A stretch of 64,000 nt of DNA, from contig NZ_FNYS01000004.1 of assembly GCF_900109075.1 (NCBI RefSeq), positions 173,057-237,056 on the forward strand, written 5' to 3'. Below the pieces are notes generated by a model, which ran no database searches, was not told the origin of the DNA, and saw nothing but the letters and a program-made list of their open reading frames with translations. Of the stretch, positions 56,992 through 64,000 are shown in pieces (within the stretch, counting starts at the first letter, position 1; every line of letters begins with the position of its first letter). The translations under genes were made by a program, and so were the position numbers. The DNA is from Myroides marinus. GTDB lineage: Bacteria > Bacteroidota > Bacteroidia > Flavobacteriales > Flavobacteriaceae.

Positions 56992-58440
56992 TTATAGTAA
57001 TTTCAGTATTCTTTTTAGGTTTACAGTAAAAATAGCCAGGGCACCTTGCATTTGCATAGAGGTTAAGCCATAAGAAATCGCTGTATCATATCCATGTACA
57101 TTCTTTAGTTCGGCATTTTTAGCTTCAATTTTGTAGCGATGTTTCGATTGTTCTTTAAACTCTTGTGTTTGTTCAAAAGCTATTTGATCTAAATGTGTTT
57201 GACTTGATATAGAAACAGAATATGATTTAGTTTTTGCACCTGGTTTATAACAACCTTCTCTTAAAGGGCATTGTTTACATTTCTCTACGTCAAAGTAATA
57301 TGTTTTGACTTGATTAACGTTATCTCCTTTTTTGCCTTGAGTGGCCTTTCTAATAGCTAAATGACCAGCAGGACAGACAAACATATCAGCATCTTTGTTA
57401 AAATCAAATTGATCTTCTTTTTTTCTTGCTCCTTGACTAATAACAGGGTTTACTTTAGAAATGACCTTAATTTTATTCTCTTTTGCATATACTAAATTGT
57501 CTTTTCCAGAGTATGCCCGATCTCCTATGACAGATTTAACAGTCATTCCATTTTTAATAGACTCTTCTATTAATGTAGGTAATACTGGACCATCTCCTTT
57601 TTCACCCGAAGTTACTACTGCTGCAGTGATAATACGTTCTTTACTCATAGCTATATGAGTTTTGTATCCTAAGAAAGATTCTTCTTTAGACTTATATCCT
57701 ATACGAGCGTCTTGATCTTTAGAAAGATCGCGTTGCTCTTGCACGTCTTCTAAAGCTTCTTTTAAAACATTGATTTTCTCACTTACCTTCGGTAAACTAC
57801 TAATGGTTTGTCTCTTTTCTAAGCAATCAAGTAGTGCTTTACAATAAGCCATTTCATTTTCCACACTATCCTCTGTATTTTTAGCAGGTAATTGATCTTT
57901 TAGATTAGCATCTGTCTCATAAATAACTTTACGTAAGTTCTTTGATCGATATCTTAGGAATTCTATCGCTGATGTTGAATTTGATCTACTCTGAGTGTGT
58001 GTGGCATCAACTATTATAGAATCTGATTTGATTATTCCTTTTGCTACTGCTAAAGCTACAGATTTACTAATCAATAATTCTAAAAGGTTAGTGTCTTCAA
58101 GGCGTAATTTTCTAAACTTAGTTAAGGTGCTTGCGTCTATGACAGGTTCTTCAATTGTCATATCTAAGAAATATTTAAATGACAAGTCATAACGTGAGCG
58201 TTCTACCACATCTACATCGGATATATCAAATATTGTCTTTAATAATAGATATTTAAAAAGGCGTATAGGTGAATAAGCCATTCGGCCATTATTAGAACAG
58301 TATTTACTTGATAACTCTTCATAGATAAAACTGAAGTCAACTAAATCATTTATCTTTCGTAGCGTGTTGCTTTTGGGAACCAACATGTCGTATAACTCTG
58401 AATATTTACTAAATGATATTGTTTCTTGATGACCTACCAT
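56992..58440 (-). CDS. IS1182-family transposase
   Basis: A complete 482-residue transposase. The N-terminal part (MAYSPIRLFKYLLLKTIF; DUF772-like) is followed by a DDE catalytic core, with Asp in IVDATHTQS, Asp in VIGDRAYSGKDN and Glu in YKIEAKNAELKN near the C-terminus. A cysteine cluster (CKQCPLREGCYKPG) lies before the last catalytic residue, as in other IS1182 members. No frameshift or stop interrupts it, so the element may still be active. Confidence 0.93.
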   Translation of the reverse strand: MVGHQETISFSKYSELYDMLVPKSNTLRKINDLVDFSFIYEELSSKYCSNNGRMAYSPIRLFKYLLLKTIFDISDVDVVERSRYDLSFKYFLDMTIEEPVIDASTLTKFRKLRLEDTNLLELLISKSVALAVAKGIIKSDSIIVDATHTQSRSNSTSAIEFLRYRSKNLRKVIYETDANLKDQLPAKNTEDSVENEMAYCKALLDCLEKRQTISSLPKVSEKINVLKEALEDVQEQRDLSKDQDARIGYKSKEESFLGYKTHIAMSKERIITAAVVTSGEKGDGPVLPTLIEESIKNGMTVKSVIGDRAYSGKDNLVYAKENKIKVISKVNPVISQGARKKEDQFDFNKDADMFVCPAGHLAIRKATQGKKGDNVNQVKTYYFDVEKCKQCPLREGCYKPGAKTKSYSVSISSQTHLDQIAFEQTQEFKEQSKHRYKIEAKNAELKNVHGYDTAISYGLTSMQMQGALAIFTVNLKRILKLL

Positions 58441-58478
58441 AATATTATTGATATATCAGGCAAATCTAAAAAAACAAA

Positions 58479-58517
58479 GGGTTAAAATAAGAATCTAAAT
58501 GATTCTTATTTTAACCC
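58479..58517. terminator. Perfect 17-bp hairpin upstream of the transposase start
   Basis: GGGTTAAAATAAGAATC (58479-58495) pairs exactly with 58501-58517 across a 5-nt loop, between the right inverted repeat and the transposase ATG. It lacks a T run, and could block read-in transcription or translation from outside promoters. Confidence 0.7.
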
Positions 58518-58549
58518 TGATACTATATTAGGACTTTTTCAGTGCCCTC

Positions 58550-58559
58550 TCCATTTGGG
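58550..58559 (+). repeat. Target site duplication, right copy (TCCATTTGGG)
   Basis: Exact copy of 56790-56799. It directly precedes the right arm of the interrupted terminator (58560-58572). Confidence 0.82.
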
Positions 58560-58570
58560 CAGCCTATTTT

Positions 58571-58909
58571 TTATTGAGTGAACTTCTTTTTTAAGTTCAT
58601 ATATTTTTTTAGTTGATTAGATGCTATTTTGTTTTGATTAATTAAGTACTGTAGTTTATTGTCTAAAACATTTATCTCTAACATTAAGTCAGAGTATGAT
58701 TTTAGAGCGTTTTTATCACCATACAAAGCTTTTTTGTACAAGTTGGAGTAATTGTTCGCATGTTTATCATAAACTGTCAAGAGAGAGTCTATTTCGGTTT
58801 TAGTAAATAGGCTAACCTCACGTTTATTGTTAGGTGTATCTATACTTTCATTACATCCTGAAAATATCATAAAAACAACTATTGTTAATAAGTAAATATA
58901 CTTTTGCAT
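58571..58909 (-). CDS. Small lipoprotein of unknown function
   Basis: A 112-residue lipoprotein with a signal peptide and lipobox ending FSGC (Cys19). The mature part is charged and mostly helical, with SLFTKTEIDSLLTVYDKHAN and NYSNLYKKALYGDKNALKS segments. I do not recognise the family. Its stop codon lies within the right arm of the hairpin shared with clpX. It is on the same strand as the two-component operon upstream, 130 bp after the regulator stop, and could be co-transcribed with it. Confidence 0.75.
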   Translation of the reverse strand: MQKYIYLLTIVVFMIFSGCNESIDTPNNKREVSLFTKTEIDSLLTVYDKHANNYSNLYKKALYGDKNALKSYSDLMLEINVLDNKLQYLINQNKIASNQLKKYMNLKKKFTQ

Positions 58910-59039
58910 AGATAGTGTATAGCTAATTAAAGTGCTAAAGTATATGGTTATTCTAGCAGTGTTTTACGGAAAACCTCATTTGGTGAATATTTATGTCAAA
59001 AAGTATCTAAATAGTATACTCACTAAGTGAATTAACTGT

Positions 59040-59714
59040 TTAGATAATACCTAAATCCTTAACGATACTTATTAAGTGAATAGTGTTTTTAGCATTAAAA
59101 GAAGCCTTTAGTTTACTTATTCTTTTTTCTATGCTACTAGTACTAGTGATAGTATGATCCGCTTCTTTTAGTTTAGTTCCGATATCACTTTGTGAATGAC
59201 CTTCAGAAAGAAGTCTTAGTATAGTAAGATCCTCATCTTGTAAAATTAAAGAAGTAGGATTATCTTTTACTTCTTTAATATCTGGGGATAAGTATGGCAA
59301 GGTGCCTTCTTCCTTAATGTAAGTAATTGCTGCTAGTAATTCCTTTATACTATTTCTCCCTTTACTGATATAAGCATTTACCTTCAGATGATCGATTAGG
59401 TCAGTTACTTCTATATATCTGTTTTCGATAGAATAGACTATTATCTTTAATTCTGGTTGTTCTTGACGGACTAATGCTATTAGATCTGCACCTCCTTTTA
59501 ACTTGGTATCTCTGTAGTCTTCTTGAAAAGAAAGATCAGAAATGATTAAATCAAAGGGAGCATTGTTTTTAATAGCGCCTTGTATCTTTAGCCACGCGTC
59601 ATCACAGTACTTTGTACTGTATATTTCTGCTTGAGGTATGTTATCTGTTAAAGCCTGTACAATACCAACATTGATACTGTCATAGTCTTCAACAACTAGT
59701 ATTTTCTTAAACAT
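59040..59714 (-). CDS. Response regulator of the LuxR/NarL type
   Basis: A 224-residue response regulator. The receiver domain (about 1-125) has the acidic pocket ED (residues 9-10), the phosphoacceptor Asp60 in LIISDLSF, and the conserved Lys in AYISKGR. The C-terminal domain (about 150-224) has a LuxR-like helix-turn-helix: LTILRLLSEGHSQSDIGTKL, then SIEKRISKLKASFNAKNTIHL. Its ATG overlaps the kinase stop codon region by 8 bp, so the two are translationally coupled. It probably controls genes answering the adjacent membrane kinase. Confidence 0.92.
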   Translation of the reverse strand: MFKKILVVEDYDSINVGIVQALTDNIPQAEIYSTKYCDDAWLKIQGAIKNNAPFDLIISDLSFQEDYRDTKLKGGADLIALVRQEQPELKIIVYSIENRYIEVTDLIDHLKVNAYISKGRNSIKELLAAITYIKEEGTLPYLSPDIKEVKDNPTSLILQDEDLTILRLLSEGHSQSDIGTKLKEADHTITSTSSIEKRISKLKASFNAKNTIHLISIVKDLGII

Positions 59715-61446
59715 AGTTTTTCTTTGGTAATTGGATATTATATTTTACTCCTAATTGATTAGTAGAATCAAAGGTAAATGTTCCTCCAATATTTTTGATA
59801 CGGTTTTCCACATTCAGTAATCCGTTTTTAGATTTAATGTTCTCCTGTATGATCCCAACGCCATTATCAGAGTAAAAAATATTAAAACTTTTTTTATCAT
59901 CAGTGAACTTGAATACAACAATAGTTGCCATACTGTGTTTCTTCAAGTTGACTAATAGTTCTTGTATAACTCTGTAGATGGTTATTTTTTGATTCTTATC
60001 TAATAGTGTAAAGTCGAACTTATCTAAACCAGAAAGAATTATTTTACAATTGGCAGTACTATACTCGTTAAAGAGATTGGTCAAGTGTGATGCGAACGTT
60101 CCATCAGTAGCAATTGAACTGTGTTGTAAGGAGATATTTCTAGCTTTTTTGTAGATTGACTCTAAGTCTGATACCAAATGATTTTTAGCCTCTGTCGCTT
60201 CTAGATTAAAATTCTGAGTATAGGTCAATGTGTTGAATACATCATTAGCTAACTCATCGTGTATTTTCTTAGCGATATTTGTTTCTGTTAAATATGCCTG
60301 TTGTATTTTATCTAATCTATGGCGTTGCCTTATTTTTCTATAAATAAAAGAGATTACAAAGCCTCCAGTTATTAAAATAATAAGAGCAATGTATAAAGCA
60401 TTTTTATTTCTAGCAGAGACTAGCTCACTGTGTTGTAAATCTAGTTTTAGCTTGGTGTTTTCTTGCTCGTGTAGTTGAAAATCATATCGAATTTTTGCAA
60501 ATTGGTTTTTTGCCTTTTGATTCTCAGTAGAGATCTCTTTAGATAACTCGATATAACTTTTTAAATATTCAGGAGATTGCTTCAGATTAGATTTTACTAA
60601 ATACTCTAACGCTAATAATTTATCGTTTTTATTTTTGAAGTTTTTGGAGATATTATATGCTTTTGAAGCATAGTCATATGCAGAAGTATAGTTTTTATTT
60701 AGAACATAATATTCTGCTAAAGTGATATAGCTTCTAAATATATCATCTTGGTTTACGTTATTTAGACGTATAGTTAATGATTCTTTTAGTTCATTTAACC
60801 CTTGAGTGTTATTTTGCTTAAAGAGTGCTTTACCCAAGTTGTTTAAAGTTCTAGCATGTTCTAAAGGAAGGTTTTTAAGGACATCAGACGAAGTTAAACT
60901 TTTAAGAATCTTTATAGCTTGAGTATTATTCTCTTGATTGATATAACTAGCCGCAATATTATTATCAATGATAGAATTCTCTTGCTCAGATGTGACTATA
61001 GATTTTGCTAAACTGTAGTAATGTATAGCAGACGTGTGATCTTTTAACTCAAAATAGCAGTTTGCTAGTAGAGTGTAAATATATACTTTAAAAGAGTTTT
61101 CTTGTTTATCTATATCTGGTAGTTCATGAGTAATTACCTCTTGAGCGCTATTTGGATCACCAATAATTAGGTAAATTGTTGCTATTCTTAGATTGTTGTA
61201 AGTAATACTTTCTTTCTTTTCAGTCTGTTTAAAATAAGAGTTAGATTTTAAAAATTCATTAAATGAATCTTCTAGCTGATTTAGTGAATAGAAACTATCT
61301 GCAATCTGTTGATGATGATAACCTTTCTTTAGTTCTAGGGCATAACTAGTGTCTTTATGTTTATTATGACATGAAGTAAGTAGAAAAACTATTAATAGTT
61401 TTAAAATAAATTTCGAAGAATAAAAAGTTAGTAGATGTCTTTTCAT
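59707..61446 (-). CDS. Membrane-bound TPR sensor histidine kinase
   Basis: A 579-residue sensor kinase. The N-terminus is a signal segment with a lipobox-like LLTSC (Cys26). Residues about 40-300 are TPR-like helical repeats that should lie outside the inner membrane, followed by a coiled segment and one membrane helix (350-370). The cytoplasmic part has the phosphorylatable His396 in IAKKIHDELANDV, an N-box Asn500 in QELLVNLKKHS, and the G box DNGVGI (from Asp527). This is the HPK7-like architecture paired with NarL-type regulators. It lies 37 bp after a repeat-bearing lipoprotein gene. Confidence 0.92.
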   Translation of the reverse strand: MKRHLLTFYSSKFILKLLIVFLLTSCHNKHKDTSYALELKKGYHHQQIADSFYSLNQLEDSFNEFLKSNSYFKQTEKKESITYNNLRIATIYLIIGDPNSAQEVITHELPDIDKQENSFKVYIYTLLANCYFELKDHTSAIHYYSLAKSIVTSEQENSIIDNNIAASYINQENNTQAIKILKSLTSSDVLKNLPLEHARTLNNLGKALFKQNNTQGLNELKESLTIRLNNVNQDDIFRSYITLAEYYVLNKNYTSAYDYASKAYNISKNFKNKNDKLLALEYLVKSNLKQSPEYLKSYIELSKEISTENQKAKNQFAKIRYDFQLHEQENTKLKLDLQHSELVSARNKNALYIALIILITGGFVISFIYRKIRQRHRLDKIQQAYLTETNIAKKIHDELANDVFNTLTYTQNFNLEATEAKNHLVSDLESIYKKARNISLQHSSIATDGTFASHLTNLFNEYSTANCKIILSGLDKFDFTLLDKNQKITIYRVIQELLVNLKKHSMATIVVFKFTDDKKSFNIFYSDNGVGIIQENIKSKNGLLNVENRIKNIGGTFTFDSTNQLGVKYNIQLPKKNYV

Positions 61447-61483
61447 TCTTCGAAATTAGTGTTTTTATTTGAGGTTAATATGA

Positions 61484-61813
61484 TTATTTTTGAGGAGGTT
61501 TAATAGGAGGTAATCCCCAGTCGTGGTCTATTTGTTCTTGGTCATTATTAAAATTACTTTTAAGTTTTGTAGGAGGTTTAATAGGAGGTAACCCCCAATC
61601 TTTATCCACTTCTTCTTCATTGTTTAAACTACTTTTAAGTTTTTTAGGAGGTTTAATAGGAGGTAACCCCCAGTCTTTTTCCAATTCATCTTCATTGTAG
61701 CTGTTAACCTTTGTCTCTTTTTTAATCTCTAGTTGATTATCATCCTTATCACAGCTAACCACCGTTAGAGTGAATGTTCCTAATAGCATTGCTAATTGTA
61801 CTCTTTTTTTCAT
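61484..61813 (-). CDS. Small lipoprotein with three DWGLPPIKPP repeats (candidate peptide signal precursor)
   Basis: A 109-residue protein with a lipoprotein signal peptide and lipobox VVSC (Cys21), followed by DKDDN, an acidic stretch similar to surface-export signals of Bacteroidota lipoproteins. The mature part is three repeats of about 25 residues, each containing DWGLPPIKPP exactly, followed by K within two residues; linkers such as LKSSLNNEEEV differ. The last copy ends at the C-terminus. The gene is the first of an operon with the TPR kinase and regulator. I do not recognise a family. It may be a ligand, processed peptide precursor or target of the kinase; this is inference. Confidence 0.8.
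   Translation of the reverse strand: MKKRVQLAMLLGTFTLTVVSCDKDDNQLEIKKETKVNSYNEDELEKDWGLPPIKPPKKLKSSLNNEEEVDKDWGLPPIKPPTKLKSNFNNDQEQIDHDWGLPPIKPPQK
61493..61522 (-). repeat. DWGLPPIKPP coding repeat, third copy
   Basis: A 30-bp core encoding DWGLPPIKPP. It differs from the copy at 61646-61675 by one silent base and from the copy at 61571-61600 by two. Confidence 0.9.
61571..61600 (-). repeat. DWGLPPIKPP coding repeat, second copy
   Basis: A 30-bp core, one base different from the first copy. It starts 78 bp from the third copy, matching a period of 26 codons. Confidence 0.9.
61646..61675 (-). repeat. DWGLPPIKPP coding repeat, first copy
   Basis: A 30-bp core, 75 bp (25 codons) from the second copy. 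Confidence 0.9.
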
Positions 61814-62075
61814 CGTTTAAAACATTAAATATTAAGCGTCAAAAACAGATGTTGTGTTGAGGGAAGCAGGTTGCTAAATGTGACATAAAATGGCTTCCTT
61901 GTTATTTTAATATCACAGGTAAACAACCCATATAAATGTTTCGTACTTTTGAAACATCACAACGCATATCTGATTTTCGACAGGACAAAGGAATGTCGAC
62001 TTGAAGAGGTTAATGTGTTGTTTATCTGATGATTCTGATAATTCCGATTATACCGTTTTGTATTAAACAGTAATT
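61814..62075. promoter_or_regulatory. Divergent intergenic region with inverted repeats
   Basis: This 262-bp region separates the minus-strand peptide-kinase operon from a plus-strand gene. It has ATGTTTC (61936-61942) paired with GAAACAT (61951-61957), overlapping a plus-strand -7 match TACTTTTG at 61944-61951. A second pair, TCGACA (61977-61982) and TGTCGA (61994-61999), lies downstream. These may be operator sites; a minus-strand promoter was not clear. Confidence 0.5.
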
Positions 62076-63026
62076 ATGACCTTACTAACATCTACTAATT
62101 ATATAGACAGTATAAAAGCACATATTGACAATGTTAAGCTTTTGTCTAAGTACACATCTTTATTATCACCTTCTCCAGCTTTGTTAAAAGACTATTGCTT
62201 TAGTGTATGTAAGCGAAGTGACTTGACGATAGGTGATAGAGATATACTAAAAACATTTTTAAAATCTAAGAGCAGTGATCTAGAGGATATTCTGTCAGCC
62301 CTTCAGAAGTTAGATATTGATAAGTTTAAACCCGTTCAGAATTTTCTTAATGGAAAAACGGTTGCACCCAAAAACCAAACTATAGTTGAAATAATAGCTC
62401 TGTTCTATGACTTTGAACCTAGACCATTAGGCAAGTATTTAGGTAACGCGAACAAAGTCAATCAAGAAGATCTTCATGAGGTTGTTGACAGGGAAGAGGA
62501 GAAAGAAATTGTAGAGGAGAAAGAAGATAGATTAGAAACAGTTAATGTGCCTACTGGTATTAGTTCAGTAGTAGAGGAATCTAAGTTGTCAGGGAGTAAA
62601 CAGAACAATAGTTTAAAGAAAAAACTCATTGTTGGGATAAGTAGTCTCGCCGCATTAATAGGAGGAGGGTATGGAGTGACTAAAGTTGCATATTTTTCAG
62701 ATAGTGATCAATGCATCGTGTGGGAGGAAGATAAGTATATAACTTGCGACTGTGCAGAAGGCATGACGGCTTATGAACAAGATAAAGGTAATATGCCTGT
62801 TCGATATAATGAAAGTCTCTTAAAAGGCTTTAGAAGGATTAATGTAGATTGTAACACTTCCTTTTTTAAAGATAATAAACCTAAGGTTTGGTTTGTTAAG
62901 ACAGGAGCAGATCAGCATGAGTATTTTAGCAGCCCTGGAAATGGTACACATCCTACTTTAAATAAGACAGTAAAACCTGTATCACAATATCATTTGAATA
63001 AATATATTTATCCAAATTGTCCATAA
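62076..63026 (+). CDS. Single-pass membrane protein of unknown function
   Basis: A 316-residue protein with a soluble N-terminal half, an acidic linker (about 131-156), one helix at residues 184-206 and a C-terminal domain (about 210-316) with four Cys (DQCIVWEE, TCDC, VDCN). The C-terminal pattern KVWFVKTGADQHEYFSSPG, HP, then VSQYHLNKYIYP resembles a domain I recall from many uncharacterised flavobacterial membrane proteins. Function is unknown. It is divergent from the peptide-kinase operon and is followed by a terminator. Confidence 0.75.
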   Translation: MTLLTSTNYIDSIKAHIDNVKLLSKYTSLLSPSPALLKDYCFSVCKRSDLTIGDRDILKTFLKSKSSDLEDILSALQKLDIDKFKPVQNFLNGKTVAPKNQTIVEIIALFYDFEPRPLGKYLGNANKVNQEDLHEVVDREEEKEIVEEKEDRLETVNVPTGISSVVEESKLSGSKQNNSLKKKLIVGISSLAALIGGGYGVTKVAYFSDSDQCIVWEEDKYITCDCAEGMTAYEQDKGNMPVRYNESLLKGFRRINVDCNTSFFKDNKPKVWFVKTGADQHEYFSSPGNGTHPTLNKTVKPVSQYHLNKYIYPNCP

Positions 63027-63032
63027 CAGAAT

Positions 63033-63071
63033 GAGGTCAGACAAACACGATGTTTATCTGACCTCTTTTTG
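63033..63071 (+). terminator. Intrinsic terminator after the membrane protein gene
   Basis: GAGGTCAGA (63033-63041) pairs with TCTGACCTC (63057-63065), with an inner AAAC/GTTT pair, and is followed by a T run. Confidence 0.88.
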
Positions 63072-63104
63072 TTATTCCGATTATTCTAATGATATCTAGT
63101 TATG

Positions 63105-63683
63105 TTATCCAGCAACATTGTATTTAATGAATTTTAACCCCTTATCTGTCATATCGAAGTAGAACCAGATTATATATTCATCTTCTGATTGGTAACTAGA
63201 ATATCCATCGCTAAAATCTCCAAATATTTCACTGTGCTTGATTCTTCCTTCGGATAAGATTACTTGAGTATTGGTAAATTTGATATAATAGATAGAGATT
63301 GCATCACCATTATCAACAGTTACTTTATAGAGGCCTTCATTTTGTGTCCAATTAATGCCATCTATACTACATACATCAAATATTGATTTGAAAGAACTCA
63401 TAAGTTCAACTTCTCTATCTGGGGTAGGAACAAGTTTGTCAAATTGTACTTTATCATTAGCATGAACTATTTTTTTAAGCTCTTTTAAATCATTAAGGGC
63501 CTTAACGCGCATTTCTTTTTTCTTTGTTTCAACCTTTTTAATTAAGTCAACTAATGTATTTTCATTAGCATCTAGTGTGATAGTGTTATTTGAACTAGCA
63601 GGCTTATACCATTTTTGTCGTTCGAAATAGTTTGAATATTTAGAATTAGTAAATACATAACCTTTCTTTGCAAGTATTTCGGA
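63105..63683 (-). pseudogene. YARHG-domain protein gene truncated by an insertion sequence
   Basis: The reading frame encodes at least 192 residues and continues upstream of the first Met (63512) to a junction near 63683. The upstream part contains the YARHG pattern: SEILAKKGYVFTN, then YFERQKWYKP. The family normally has a signal peptide and more sequence before this, and here the frame stops in DNA belonging to the neighbouring ISAon1-like element. The C-terminal part (about 130 residues) is not recognised. It is probably a dead gene, unless an internal start is used. Confidence 0.75.
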
Positions 63684-64000
63684 TCAATCCTAAAAGTTGT
63701 GTGTGAATTAAAAAGAGTAGATCTTTGTTGATAATAAATAATAATGATGGACAACTATATTGAGTTTGTAAAGATGATCTTACCAGAGTTCTTGGTAGAA
63801 CATTTTAATTTAATCAAAACAGTAAAACAAGGAGAGACTATGCATCTGTATTTTGAAGAACTAAATGTGGTTCCCTCCGAAGCAAAAGACCGTATCCTTA
63901 TCGCTCATGGCTTCCATAATGAGATAACAATACAAGACTTTCCTTTACGAGGAAATAGTGTTTATTTACACGTAAAACGTCGTCGTTGGTTAGATAAAAC
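63684..64000 (+). mobile_element. Left end of an ISAon1-like insertion sequence (cut by window edge)
   Basis: The element begins where the YARHG frame breaks, near GGATCAATCC (63681-63690), and contains the start of a transposase gene. The exact left end and the target duplication cannot be fixed because the right end is outside the window. Confidence 0.7.
63744..64000 (+). CDS. ISAon1-family transposase N-terminal region protein (3' end outside window)
   Basis: The first 85 codons are visible, starting at ATGATG. The sequence FVKMILPEFLVEHFNL, then HLYFEE, then NEITIQDFPLRGNSVYLHVKRRRW matches the short N-terminal protein of ISAon1-type elements in Flavobacteriia, which carry two overlapping frames. 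The gene is open at the window edge. A start one codon later (63747) is equally possible. Confidence 0.85.
   Translation, partial: MMDNYIEFVKMILPEFLVEHFNLIKTVKQGETMHLYFEELNVVPSEAKDRILIAHGFHNEITIQDFPLRGNSVYLHVKRRRWLDK

Larger units (their letters stand above)
56800..58549 (-). mobile_element. IS1182-family insertion sequence, about 1.75 kb
   Basis: The element is bounded by a perfect 13-bp inverted repeat GCACTGAAAAAGT (56803-56815) and its complement (58533-58545), with the 10-bp duplication outside. It holds one full-length transposase gene on the minus strand and hairpins on both sides of it. Ends are set from the duplication and could be off by a base or two. Confidence 0.88.

Noticed and set aside
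63572..63754. 60-codon minus frame across the IS boundary
   Set aside because: It overlaps the truncated YARHG frame and the start of the ISAon1-type transposase in a different phase, and has no similarity I recognise.
1..64000. tRNA, rRNA or CRISPR loci
   Set aside because: No cloverleaf-like sequence with CCA-end pattern, no conserved rRNA words and no regular repeat-spacer array were seen on reading the gaps.

Overview
This window is a chromosomal segment of a low-GC Bacteroidota member, most likely a Flavobacteriaceae close to Myroides or Flavobacterium. The evidence is alternative complex III genes next to caa3-type oxidase genes, the giant type IX secretion (T9SS) protein SprA, a T9SS type B sorted protein beside a PorP/SprF-like protein, Bacteroidota promoters with a -7 box TAnnTTTG, and flavobacterial gene order (ruvB-queG-maeB-ruvA-sprA; uppS-bamA-ompH-ompH-murI; tig-clpP-clpX). 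I saw no rRNA, tRNA or CRISPR array. Genus and species are inference.

Layout. 1-4.9 kb: the end of the alternative complex III operon (actE fragment, actF) running into coxB and coxA. 4.9-19.1 kb: ruvB, queG, maeB, ruvA, sprA, gcvH, a VanZ-like gene and deoC. 19.4-24.5 kb: heme O synthase, two subunit III genes, a subunit IV gene, then a SCO-type copper chaperone cluster. 24.6-28.0 kb: TolC-type channel, HlyD/MacA-type adaptor and tsaB. 28.0-34.8 kb: mscS-like and thioredoxin-domain genes (minus), a PiT-PhoU-like phosphate transporter (plus) and a double-Nfu_N NifU protein (minus). 34.9-41.0 kb: T9SS substrate plus PorP/SprF pair, gamma carbonic anhydrase, a repeat-bearing spacer, a hydrolase and pdxJ. 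41.1-49.7 kb: envelope biogenesis (CBS protein, nadK, DUF6089-like barrel, uppS, bamA, two OmpH/Skp proteins, murI). 50-53.4 kb: FadL-type porin, SGNH-like lipoprotein and a small membrane protein. 53.4-56.8 kb: tig, clpP, clpX.

The accessory part is 56.8-64 kb. A 1.75-kb IS1182-family element sits in the loop of the terminator shared by clpX and a small lipoprotein gene. Beyond it, on the minus strand, is a compact operon: a lipoprotein carrying three copies of DWGLPPIKPP, a membrane-anchored TPR histidine kinase, and a LuxR/NarL-type response regulator whose start overlaps the kinase stop. I propose this as a candidate surface-peptide signalling or sensing system; it is the most novel item in the window. 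A divergent single-pass membrane protein of unknown function follows. The window ends in a YARHG-domain gene truncated by an ISAon1-type insertion that continues beyond the right edge.

How the genes work together: the first 24 kb supply most of an aerobic quinol-to-oxygen branch (complex III, oxidase subunits I-IV, heme O synthesis, copper delivery). The middle is dominated by outer-membrane and T9SS biogenesis. The last 7 kb mixes mobile DNA, lipoproteins and a two-component system.
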